From: Candidatus Izemoplasmatales bacterium
GTDB taxonomy: Bacteria > Bacillota_I > Bacilli_A > Izemoplasmatales > Hujiaoplasmataceae
DNA: 6,427 nt
Reading direction: 5' to 3'
Assembly (NCBI GenBank): GCA_028699855.1
Contig: JAQVTV010000057.1
Span: 1-6,427 of the forward strand
Position numbers and translations under genes: made by a program. The notes under the pieces are model-generated. The model worked only from the letters and a program-made list of their open reading frames with translations, had not been told where the DNA came from and searched no databases. Below, in pieces: positions 1-5,943 of this stretch (within the stretch, counting starts at the first letter, position 1; the number at the start of each line of letters is the position of its first letter).

Positions 1-419
<419 letters not shown>

Positions 420-435
420 GCGACTGAAACCTAAC

Positions 436-480
436 AAAAACCGACCCTTTGGCACAATTCGGCCACGGTGTCGGTTTTTT
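436..480. terminator. Bidirectional Rho-independent terminator between serS and the HIT gene
   Basis: The arms are AAAAACCGAC (436-445) and GTCGGTTTTT (470-479), which pair over ten bases. Inside, after a C/T mismatch and a short internal loop, TGGC (450-453) pairs with GCCA (462-465) around an eight-base loop. The A-run on the left and the T-run on the right give a U-tract in both directions. It lies 17 bases after the serS stop and 18 bases after the minus-strand HIT stop, so it can end both converging transcripts. Confidence 0.88.
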
Positions 481-497
481 CTACATAGGTTGATGGG

Positions 498-914
498 TTA
501 TTTCAATTCGGCCTGGATTTTTTCTTGTATCTCTAGATAGGTCGCGTGTGATGTGTTTCCTTGATTGTTGATGAAGTCGATATCCACGCCATCATGATGA
601 TATCTGGGGATGAGATGCAAGTGAAAATGGAAGACGGTTTGCAGAGGCTTCTCGGTATTGATGATCACATTCAAACCAATGGGATTGAACGCGCGTTTGA
701 TTGCATTGGCAATCTTCGGCACTTGACGAAAGATATTCGCCGCCACATCTTCATTGATGTCGTAGAGGTTTTTATAATGTTCCTTGGCAATCAACAACGT
801 ATGGCCACGTGTGGCTTGTGAAATATCGAGGATGGCGATAATATGCTCATCTTCATACAGTTTGAAACAGGGAATTTCTCCATTCAATATACGACAAAAT
901 ACACATTCCATCAT
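498..914 (-). CDS. HIT-family (histidine triad) nucleotide hydrolase
   Basis: A 138-residue protein of the histidine-triad family. These small cytoplasmic enzymes hydrolyse or transfer nucleotidyl groups, typically AMP from phosphoramidates or dinucleotides, through a histidine nucleophile. The signature HFHLHLIPR is at 96-104, and H98 is the expected nucleophile. The N-terminal CVFC pair (C4, C7) resembles the Zn-binding Cys pair of Bacillus Hit-type proteins, and LDISQATRGHTLLIAKEH (29-46) is the usual substrate-cleft region. One difference is that the NxGxxAGQ loop before the triad reads NTEKPLQ here. The gene overlaps the ppaX stop by one base (TAATG), so translation is probably coupled. 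Two ATGs lie in tandem at the start. AAGGAGG (925-919) is 4 bases from the first and 7 from the second (start at 911), so the second may be preferred. The family is certain; the natural substrate is unknown. Confidence 0.94.
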   Translation of the reverse strand: MMECVFCRILNGEIPCFKLYEDEHIIAILDISQATRGHTLLIAKEHYKNLYDINEDVAANIFRQVPKIANAIKRAFNPIGLNVIINTEKPLQTVFHFHLHLIPRYHHDGVDIDFINNQGNTSHATYLEIQEKIQAELK

Positions 915-1570
915 TATTCCTCCTTATTGACGCGATCGATGATGGCCATGAGATCGCGATAATCGTTGATCCAAAAATCGGGCTTTTCTTCCTTCAATGC
1001 ATCACATTTCAATGACCATCCGACACCACATGTGAGAACCCCCGCGCGTTTCCCCGCCTGAATATCGGAAGGCATGTCGCCGATCATGAGTGCATTTCGG
1101 GCTCCGAACTGGCGAATCGCCTGAAATATCGATTCGGGATGAGGTTTGGGATGAGACACGTCATCGAGTGTAATCACGGCTTTCAAGAAGCGATCCAGCC
1201 CGAAATGGACAATAGACGGCACGGCCGAACGCTTGAATTTCGTAGTAATCACCGCTTGAGGGATGTGCTTTTGATCAAAATAAGCCAAGGCTTCCAATAC
1301 ATAAGGGTAAGGCGCGATATAAGAGAACTCACGCGTTCGATAGACATCGAGATAGGTTTGAATCATGGCTTTGGTGCGCGTGTGCGAGCCGGACAATTGA
1401 AAGAGTGTCACTTCCAATGGCGGCCCGATCATGGCGATGATGTCATCTTCCTTGAAAGATTGTCCCGGTAGATGGATCAAGAGCGTCTCTTTAAAGGAAT
1501 CGATGATGAGTTGATTGGAATCCATGAGCGTTCCGTCGAGATCAAAAAGCAATAGGTCAATCGGGTTCAT
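914..1570 (-). CDS. ppaX: HAD-superfamily pyrophosphatase, PpaX type
   Basis: A 218-residue cytoplasmic HAD hydrolase. All four catalytic motifs are present: motif I DLDGT with D10 (nucleophile) and D12, motif II in VITT (T109/T110), motif III Lys K142 in HPKPHPE, and motif IV GDMPSDI with D165 and D169. Residues 13-90 form a helical cap of the beta-phosphoglucomutase/Gph class. Several stretches follow B. subtilis PpaX closely as recalled: the opening around residues 8-30, IGPPLEVT, the VITLDDVSHPKP stretch and the GVGWSLK...KPDFWI tail. The length is also nearly the same. PpaX hydrolyses the pyrophosphate made when HPr kinase/phosphorylase dephosphorylates Ser-P-HPr. In Bacillus it sits beside hprK and lgt. 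Here its partner is a HIT hydrolase, so the role rests on sequence alone. A phosphoglycolate phosphatase-like activity is the main alternative. The start at 1570 follows SD GGTGAT with a 5-nt spacer and a strong promoter. Confidence 0.85.
   Translation of the reverse strand: MNPIDLLLFDLDGTLMDSNQLIIDSFKETLLIHLPGQSFKEDDIIAMIGPPLEVTLFQLSGSHTRTKAMIQTYLDVYRTREFSYIAPYPYVLEALAYFDQKHIPQAVITTKFKRSAVPSIVHFGLDRFLKAVITLDDVSHPKPHPESIFQAIRQFGARNALMIGDMPSDIQAGKRAGVLTCGVGWSLKCDALKEEKPDFWINDYRDLMAIIDRVNKEE
915..925 (-). promoter_or_regulatory. Shine-Dalgarno site of the HIT gene, inside the end of ppaX
   Basis: On the minus strand the last ppaX codons AAG GAG GAA TAA supply a consensus AAGGAGG (925-919). The spacing is 4 nt to the ATG at 914 and 7 nt to the ATG at 911. 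Because the site is coding sequence of ppaX, ribosomes ending ppaX pass directly over it, which fits coupled translation. Confidence 0.85.
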
Positions 1571-1575
1571 TTGGT

Positions 1576-1616
1576 ATCACCGCTACCATTATAACAGAGA
1601 CCCCCGGCCTTTCCTA
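1576..1616 (-). promoter_or_regulatory. Promoter of the ppaX-HIT operon (extended -10, very short leader)
   Basis: On the minus strand, TGTTATAAT (1596-1588) is a perfect extended -10 (TGnTATAAT). The -35 position at 17-bp spacing (1616-1611) reads TAGGAA, a poor match, so the promoter probably depends on the TGn element. A start point about 7 bases downstream falls near 1581, at the first base of SD GGTGAT (1581-1576). The leader would then be only about 11 nucleotides. Confidence 0.72.
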
Positions 1617-1644
1617 TATCATCTTTGCCCGATTCACGTGATTT

Positions 1645-1687
1645 TTGACATCCCTAGAAAGTTTCGTGATATAATTGTAGCGGTGAT
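1645..1687 (+). promoter_or_regulatory. Promoter and SD site of the lipid kinase operon
   Basis: A perfect -35 TTGACA (1645-1650) and a perfect extended -10 TGATATAAT (1667-1675) are separated by 19 bp, which is longer than the usual 17. The start point would fall near 1682, so GGTGAT (1682-1687), the part of the SD that pairs with the 5' side of the 16S anti-SD, sits at the 5' end of the mRNA. An 8-bp palindrome TCACGTGA (1634-1641) lies just upstream of the -35. Confidence 0.78.
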
Positions 1688-1690
1688 GTT

Positions 1691-2623
1691 GTGAAAAAAG
1701 CTATGATGATCATCAATCCTCAAAGTGGAAGACAAAACTTCAGTGATCGTTTGAACAAGACGCTTGAACGGTTTCATTCAGCGGGATACGATATCGATGT
1801 CCGCGAAACAAAACATCCCGGGCAAGCGACGGAGTATGCCAAAACAGCATGCGAACAACAATATGCGCACATGATCATCGTGGGCGGCGACGGCACCTTC
1901 AACGAGTGCGTCAACGGGATGATGGACTATGAGAACAGACCCACGATCGGGTATATTCCCGCAGGGACATGCTGTGATATCGGCATGACCCTGGGATTGA
2001 CGAAAAATGTTGACCGCGCGGTATCGATCATTTTAAAAGATGAATCGGTTAAAATGGACGTGGTCAAAGCGAATGACCGGTACTTTTGTTATGTGTCGGG
2101 GAACGGGGCGTTTATTGATATCAGTTATGTGACGGATTCGAAACTCAAGAAGAAGATCGGCTATCTTGCCTATCTTGTCAAAGCTTTGGAAGAACTATTT
2201 ACGATTCCGAAAATGAAAATGACTGTGACCCATGATGAAGGCGTGATTAAAGGCGCGTTCTCTCTAGCGTTGATTATCAATTCCAAGCGCGTTGCAGGCG
2301 TCAATATGATTTATAAACCAAGTCTTGATGATGGCAAAGTGGATGTGGTTTTATATCGGCACATCTTCCCAATCAATGGACTTTTATACCTATTGTCGTT
2401 TTTATTGCCGTTTTGGTCTTCGCCACTCGTGACCAGATTCAAGACCAAAGCAATGCGGATTGAAACCACATCAAAATCACGTTGGAACATTGACGGTGAA
2501 TCCGGCGGAATCGGCAACCAGAATTTCAAGGTGTGCCAGCACGCAATCGCGATCATTGTTCCAAAGAAAATCCAAAGAAAGTACTTTGTCCACCAAAATG
2601 AACGAAAAGATGAAGAATATTAA
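1691..2623 (+). CDS. Diacylglycerol kinase-like lipid kinase (DagK/YegS family)
   Basis: A 310-residue lipid kinase of the DagK/YegS family. These enzymes phosphorylate diacylglycerol or a related lipid at the inner membrane face and return it to phosphatidate for phospholipid synthesis. Residues 4-13 (AMMIINPQSG) are the N-terminal nucleotide-fold strand. GGDGTFNE (65-72) is the ATP-binding signature. LDDGKVDV (212-219) is the conserved DDG motif, and NIDGES (266-271) gives the C-terminal DGE with E270. The usual GTxND motif reads GTCCD (92-96), with Cys for Asn. Residues 225-250 are hydrophobic but look like part of the beta-sandwich domain rather than a clear membrane anchor. The GTG start fits SD GGTGAT (1682-1687) with a 3-nt gap; ATG codons at 1703 and 1706 are less likely. 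It is the first gene of the + operon and overlaps rnmV. B. subtilis DgkB is the closest named relative by eye, but the exact lipid is unproven. Confidence 0.86.
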   Translation: MKKAMMIINPQSGRQNFSDRLNKTLERFHSAGYDIDVRETKHPGQATEYAKTACEQQYAHMIIVGGDGTFNECVNGMMDYENRPTIGYIPAGTCCDIGMTLGLTKNVDRAVSIILKDESVKMDVVKANDRYFCYVSGNGAFIDISYVTDSKLKKKIGYLAYLVKALEELFTIPKMKMTVTHDEGVIKGAFSLALIINSKRVAGVNMIYKPSLDDGKVDVVLYRHIFPINGLLYLLSFLLPFWSSPLVTRFKTKAMRIETTSKSRWNIDGESGGIGNQNFKVCQHAIAIIVPKKIQRKYFVHQNERKDEEY

Positions 2624-3149
2624 AGAAATGGTTGTCGTCGAAGGTGTGCACGATGCCCAAAAACTCGAGTCGATATATCCATCGATTCATTGTATCATTA
2701 CCGGCGGCAGCCATATTTCTCAAGCGACCATTCAACTGATTCAAAAAGCTTCGCTATCACGAGGCGTTATTTTGATGCTCGATCCGGATCATCCCGGAAG
2801 GAAACTCGAGCAAACGATCCTTCAACATGTACAAACAGCGCAAGTCGCATATGTGCCACGCTCCGAAGCTATCAGCAGAAACCGTCGCAAAGTCGGCGTG
2901 GAACACGCGGACGCGTCCAGCATCGATCGGGCTTTATCACATCTATTCACCTATACATCCGCGTATCAAGATGAGATATGCGCATCCGACTTGTATACCA
3001 GGGGTTTGTCAGGCTCCCGACAAGCGGCACACAAACGCCATCGCGCAGCGAACAATCTGGGACTTCCCCCGACCAACACGAAAACATTTCTGAAAAACCT
3101 CAATGGGTTTCAGATCAAACTTTCCGAACTGGATGCGGCCATCCAATGA
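2610..3149 (+). CDS. rnmV: Ribonuclease M5 (5S rRNA maturase, TOPRIM nuclease)
   Basis: A 179-residue Toprim-domain endonuclease that makes the two cuts turning precursor 5S rRNA into mature 5S rRNA, with ribosomal protein L18 as cofactor in Bacillus. The opening MKNIKEMVVVEG aligns with the family start and carries the Toprim Glu (E11). MLDPDHPG (56-63) gives the paired Asp D58 and D60. VGVEHA (95-100) and the C-terminal FLKNLNGFQIKLSEL are family hallmarks. The start at 2610 is chosen by this match; an in-frame ATG at 2598 adds four residues (MNEK) and is equally possible, as neither has a good SD. The gene overlaps the end of the lipid kinase gene, and its stop overlaps the rsmA start, so coupling is likely. 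Its adjacency to rsmA is the same as in Bacillus, where a tatD-like gene usually lies upstream. Confidence 0.93.
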   Translation: MKNIKEMVVVEGVHDAQKLESIYPSIHCIITGGSHISQATIQLIQKASLSRGVILMLDPDHPGRKLEQTILQHVQTAQVAYVPRSEAISRNRRKVGVEHADASSIDRALSHLFTYTSAYQDEICASDLYTRGLSGSRQAAHKRHRAANNLGLPPTNTKTFLKNLNGFQIKLSELDAAIQ

Positions 3150-3988
3150 AAACAGAGACCAAAGGCGGGTATCCCCGTGCGAAAAAGCGTTTCGGGCAAA
3201 ACTTTCTGAGCGATGGCAATGTCCTCGAGAAAATCGTTACAAGCGCACGTATCACCCCTGATACCGGGGTCATTGAAATTGGATCAGGCACGGGTTATTT
3301 AACGGAACGATTACTTCGGGTTGCGCCGTGTATCTTGGCATATGAAATCGATCGTGATCTTGTGAAGTTATTGAAAGCACGTTTTTCGGATTTGAATCGT
3401 TTCATCCTCATTCCTGAAGACGTCTTGAAACGCAATCTCGAAACTGACATAAAAGAACATCTATCTGGTGTTGATGATATTGTCCTCGTGAGCAATCTTC
3501 CCTATTACATTACGACGCCGATATTGATGATGGTTTTGGAGAAAACCCGTTCGATTCAACGAATGGTCATGATGATGCAATTGGAAGTTGCCCGGCGAAT
3601 CACCTCTGAGCCCGGCACAAAGGACTATGGTGCGCTCAGCGTCATTATTCGCTACATCGCGGATGCGAAATTATTATTCAAGGTATCACGCAACGCCTTC
3701 CGCCCCGTTCCGGACGTGGATTCCGCGGTCGTATCGATCGAGATCCGACGGGAACGGCCTTTGGAGGCGGAAGCGCAAGCAGAATTCTTTCATTTTGTCC
3801 ATCAAGCTTTCGCCCACAGACGCAAAACGCTGATGAACAATATGCTTTCCGCATATCCCACATGGGAAAGAAAAGACATCGAGCAAGCGATGCAGACTCA
3901 CGAGATACCTTTGAGCGCACGGGCTGAAACCCTCGAGCTCCAAGCATTTCTCGATCTATATTTTTATTACACAAATACCCGTCATTGA
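3146..3988 (+). CDS. rsmA: 16S rRNA dimethyladenosine transferase RsmA/KsgA
   Basis: A 280-residue S-adenosylmethionine-dependent methyltransferase that dimethylates the two adjacent adenosines in the 3' terminal hairpin of 16S rRNA, a late step of 30S assembly. KKRFGQNFL (13-21) is the N-terminal RNA-binding signature. EIGSGTGYLT (44-53) is the SAM-binding loop, E67 is the acidic residue at the end of strand 2, and ED at 91-92 is the next SAM contact. NLPY (117-120) is catalytic motif IV. FRPVPDVDSAVV (185-196) is the typical motif leading into the C-terminal helical domain. The length is normal. The ATG overlaps the rnmV stop as ATGA. No clear SD precedes it, so it probably relies on coupling. 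Longer in-frame extensions upstream run through rnmV coding sequence and are not credible. Confidence 0.96.
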   Translation: MKTETKGGYPRAKKRFGQNFLSDGNVLEKIVTSARITPDTGVIEIGSGTGYLTERLLRVAPCILAYEIDRDLVKLLKARFSDLNRFILIPEDVLKRNLETDIKEHLSGVDDIVLVSNLPYYITTPILMMVLEKTRSIQRMVMMMQLEVARRITSEPGTKDYGALSVIIRYIADAKLLFKVSRNAFRPVPDVDSAVVSIEIRRERPLEAEAQAEFFHFVHQAFAHRRKTLMNNMLSAYPTWERKDIEQAMQTHEIPLSARAETLELQAFLDLYFYYTNTRH

Positions 3989-4022
3989 GTTTTCCTAAGC
4001 AAACACATCGACAAACCAAATC

Positions 4023-4030
4023 AAGAAAGG
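4023..4030 (+). promoter_or_regulatory. Shine-Dalgarno site fixing the glyA start
   Basis: AAGAAAGG runs straight into an ATG at 4031, which leaves no spacer for that codon. The in-frame ATG at 4040 is 9 bases after the GG and is therefore the likely true start. The 42 bases between rsmA and the glyA SD hold no other visible signal. Confidence 0.75.
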
Positions 4031-4039
4031 ATGAATCTC

Positions 4040-5281
4040 ATGAAACAACTTCTTCACAGTGACCCCGAAATCGCCCAACTGATTCAATCAGAAATCGATC
4101 GCCAACAAGACCACCTGGAATTGATTGCTTCCGAAAATTTTGTGTCGCTCAGCGTCCTTGAAGCGGACGGAAGCGTCCTCACCAACAAATATGCCGAAGG
4201 GTATCCCGGAAAAAGGTATTACGGCGGTTGCGTCCACGTCGACGGTGTAGAAACATTGGCCAAAGAACGGCTTAAAGCCTTGTTTGACGTGAAGTACGTC
4301 AATGTTCAACCCCATTCGGGTTCGACGGCGAACATGGGCGCGTATCGAGCGATTCTTGAGCCTAAGGATAAAGTCTTGGGACTGGCGCTCGATCAAGGTG
4401 GACATTTGACACATGGTCATCCACTCAATTTCAGTGGCATCGATTATGAATTTCATCCTTATTTCGTCGATAAAGAGACGGAACAGATCGATTATGTGGC
4501 CATTCGTCTCCAGGCGTTGGAGATCAGGCCTAAACTGATTGTCGCAGGGGCCAGCGCCTATTCGCGTATCATTGATTTCGCGAAGATTCGCGAGATTTGC
4601 GATCTTACAGGAGCACTTTTCATGGTCGATATGGCTCATATCGCCGGGCTGGTTGCCGCCCAACTGCATCCCAACCCTTGTCACTGGGCCGATATCGTCA
4701 CCTCCACCACCCACAAAACCTTACGGGGGCCGAGAGGCGGCATTATCATGACGAACGATGAAGCGATTGCCAAGAATGTCGACCGGGTCATCTTCCCCGG
4801 CATTCAAGGTGGTCCTTTGATGCATATCATCGCCGCTAAAGCCGTAGCGTTTCACGAGGCTTCTACAGAAGATTTCAGAAACTACCAAAAACAAGTGGTC
4901 GCAAATGCTCGGGCCTTTGCCGAGCGTTTGATTGAACACGGGTATCATGTGGTGTCGGGAGGAACGGATAATCACCTTTTCTTGCTTGACTGCATGTCCA
5001 AAGCTCATCTGACAGGAAAAAAGGCGGAACAATTGCTCGATTCCGTCCATATCACGTGCAATAAAAACACCATTCCTTATGACACGCAAAAACCCTTTAT
5101 CGCCAGTGGCATCCGTCTAGGCACCCCGGCGATGACGACAAGAGGGTTCAAAGAAGCGGATTTTGTGTGGGTCGCAGACCTCATCGATCGTTGCCTCAGC
5201 CACCCTGATGATGCGGATGTTCATGAACAAATCAAAAATCACGTGCTTGAATTGACAAAAAAACATCCTCTGCCATATTAA
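4040..5281 (+). CDS. glyA: Serine hydroxymethyltransferase
   Basis: A 413-residue PLP enzyme that interconverts serine plus tetrahydrofolate with glycine plus 5,10-methylene-tetrahydrofolate. It supplies glycine and one-carbon units for purines, thymidylate and methionine. Key segments are ELIASENF (27-34), [17 protein letters not shown] (47-63), [11 protein letters not shown] (89-99), GGHLTHG (120-126), DMAHIAG (197-203), the PLP-lysine region [13 protein letters not shown] with K226, FPGIQGGP, and the TNCN-like [12 protein letters not shown]. Length and order are normal. Some usually fixed positions differ: the family's SHGGHLTHGSP reads [11 protein letters not shown] here, and SQAN reads STAN. 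Position 4040 is preferred over an ATG at 4031 because of SD spacing. The gene is fourth in the + operon and only two bases separate its stop from the ANTAR gene. Confidence 0.96.
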   Translation: MKQLLHSDPEIAQLIQSEIDRQQDHLELIASENFVSLSVLEADGSVLTNKYAEGYPGKRYYGGCVHVDGVETLAKERLKALFDVKYVNVQPHSGSTANMGAYRAILEPKDKVLGLALDQGGHLTHGHPLNFSGIDYEFHPYFVDKETEQIDYVAIRLQALEIRPKLIVAGASAYSRIIDFAKIREICDLTGALFMVDMAHIAGLVAAQLHPNPCHWADIVTSTTHKTLRGPRGGIIMTNDEAIAKNVDRVIFPGIQGGPLMHIIAAKAVAFHEASTEDFRNYQKQVVANARAFAERLIEHGYHVVSGGTDNHLFLLDCMSKAHLTGKKAEQLLDSVHITCNKNTIPYDTQKPFIASGIRLGTPAMTTRGFKEADFVWVADLIDRCLSHPDDADVHEQIKNHVLELTKKHPLPY

Positions 5282-5283
5282 TC

Positions 5284-5856
5284 ATGACAGCGAACATCCT
5301 TGTGCTTGTGAATGACGGGTTCTTCGAAACCCGGATTCAGAGAATTCTGAGCGAAAAAGGATACTCTTTTGTCGTGGCGAAACACTTGATTCGTTCTGAT
5401 GAAGCGCGCATGTACCGGCAAATCATCATTCATGCTTCTTATCGCATCACCCATCTCTTCGGTTTTATCGAAAACCTGATTCTCCATGAAAAAATCCCTA
5501 TCATTCTCCTGTGCTCGAGTGTTTATATGGGCCAATGGAGGAAGTTGAATCAATATCTCGGATTTTCTTTGATTGACGAAATGAAAATGGATGCGGAGTT
5601 ACCGCTGTTGCTTTCGACCACGGATAAATACGCCAAGCAGATGCAAGCATTGATGCAGGAAAACAAGGAACTTCGCAATCGGGTCGGACAGGAAAAGATG
5701 TTTAACGAATGCAAGAATCGTCTCATAGCACACGGCATGAGCGAGGACGAAGCGCATCGGTACATCATCAAAAGAGCTATGGATGAGAAGCAGAACAAAT
5801 ATGTGATGGCCCAAAAAATATTTCAGGAATTGTGCGATGGGTGCTTGCAAGTTTGA
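5284..5856 (+). CDS. ANTAR-domain RNA-binding antiterminator with a pseudo-receiver domain
   Basis: A 190-residue protein. Residues 4-110 resemble a response-regulator receiver: strand ILVLVND at 5-11, then IIIHASYR at about 47-54 and IPIILLCSS at 71-79. The expected phosphoacceptor Asp is replaced (IIIHA) and no clear KP loop is seen, so phosphorylation is unlikely. Residues 112-138 form a heptad-rich coiled coil. Residues 138-185 fit an ANTAR three-helix domain, with NRLIAHGMSEDEAHRYIIKRAMDE matching the L..hGmsE.eAhr.i...AM pattern. ANTAR proteins such as AmiR, NasR and EutV bind paired hexaloop hairpins in leader RNA and prevent termination. The gene starts two bases after glyA without a recognisable SD, so translation is probably coupled to glyA. 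glnA and a hexaloop hairpin lie directly downstream, making glnA the likely target. An ANTAR regulator beside glnA (NitR) is, from memory, known in clostridia. The signal sensed cannot be read from the sequence. Confidence 0.87.
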   Translation: MTANILVLVNDGFFETRIQRILSEKGYSFVVAKHLIRSDEARMYRQIIIHASYRITHLFGFIENLILHEKIPIILLCSSVYMGQWRKLNQYLGFSLIDEMKMDAELPLLLSTTDKYAKQMQALMQENKELRNRVGQEKMFNECKNRLIAHGMSEDEAHRYIIKRAMDEKQNKYVMAQKIFQELCDGCLQV

Positions 5857-5872
5857 TTGTTCACTGTATAAT
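5845..5872 (+). promoter_or_regulatory. Candidate glnA promoter
   Basis: A perfect -10 TATAAT (5867-5872) is preceded by TTGCAA (5845-5850, 4 of 6 to TTGACA) at a 16-bp spacing. The -35 lies inside the end of the ANTAR gene. The start point would fall near 5879, which gives a leader of about 93 nucleotides. A palindrome ATAAT-AGTC-ATTAT (5868-5881) overlaps the -10 and the start point. No GlnR/TnrA-type site (TGTNA-N7-TNACA) is visible. glnA may also be reached by read-through from glyA and the ANTAR gene. Confidence 0.65.
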
Positions 5873-5885
5873 AGTCATTATTAAA

Positions 5886-5903
5886 AAAGACAATGGCGTC
5901 TTT
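5886..5903 (+). promoter_or_regulatory. ANTAR-type hexaloop hairpin in the glnA leader RNA
   Basis: AAAGAC (5886-5891) pairs perfectly with GTCTTT (5898-5903), closing a six-base loop AATGGC (5892-5897). The loop has A at position 1 and G at position 4, the two bases known to be conserved in hairpins bound by ANTAR proteins. It lies 30 bases after the stop of an ANTAR gene and just upstream of glnA. ANTAR targets usually have two such hairpins in tandem. A second A1/G4 hexaloop with a proper stem was not found between 5825 and 5977. Confidence 0.68.
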
Positions 5904-5920
5904 CAAAGAAAGGTTGTTTT
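5898..5920 (+). terminator. Weak attenuator-like hairpin overlapping the hexaloop stem
   Basis: CTTTC (5900-5904) pairs with GAAAG (5908-5912) around an AAA loop. Two G-U pairs (T5899-G5913, G5898-T5914) extend it to seven. A U-rich run TTGTTTT (5914-5920) follows. Its 5' arm uses GTCTTT, the 3' arm of the hexaloop hairpin, so the two cannot coexist. That is the usual layout of ANTAR antitermination. The stem is AU-rich and the U-run is broken by a G, so termination would be inefficient. Confidence 0.4.
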
Positions 5921-5943
5921 GTCCTGAGGAGTGCATCGCATTG

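Larger units (their letters stand above)
1576..1687. repeat. Inverted pair of 21-bp promoter/SD modules in the divergent region
   Basis: The minus-strand copy (1596-1576) and the plus-strand copy (1667-1687) match at 19 of 21 positions. Each reads TGNTATAATN followed by GTAGCGGTGAT, and the last 11 bases are identical. The copies face outwards with 70 bp between them. Each covers the extended -10, the likely transcription start and the Shine-Dalgarno site of its gene. TATAAT and GGTGAT are expected from function, but GTAGC between them is not. Confidence 0.8.

Noticed and set aside
2460..2609. In-frame extension of rnmV upstream to 2460
   Set aside because: The added residues overlap the conserved NIDGES region of the lipid kinase in another frame and match nothing in the RNase M5 family.
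3090..3113. Hairpin CTGAAA/TTTCAG with CC/GG inside, near the end of rnmV
   Set aside because: It lies inside the conserved FLKNLNGFQIK coding stretch, has a two-base bulge and no U-tract. It is best explained by coding sequence.
2978..3145. In-frame extension of rsmA upstream to 2978
   Set aside because: It would lie wholly within rnmV; the RsmA signature FGQNFL is at a normal distance from the ATG at 3146.
3957..3962. TATATT as the -10 of a separate glyA promoter
   Set aside because: There is no -35 match at a suitable distance, and it lies in an AT-rich codon run at the rsmA end.
4088..4714. 208-codon open frame antisense to glyA
   Set aside because: It mirrors glyA codons, shows no recognisable domain, has no SD or promoter, and glyA is certain.
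5252..5281. TTGACA (5252-5257) with TATTAA 18 bp later as a promoter for the ANTAR gene
   Set aside because: The -10 is only 4 of 6, and the start point would fall after the ANTAR ATG at 5284, so it could not drive that gene from its start.
5868..5881. ATAAT-AGTC-ATTAT as a P1 hexaloop or an operator
   Set aside because: Read as a hexaloop the loop is TAGTCA, which lacks A at position 1. The stem is all A-T and overlaps the -10, so chance is likely.
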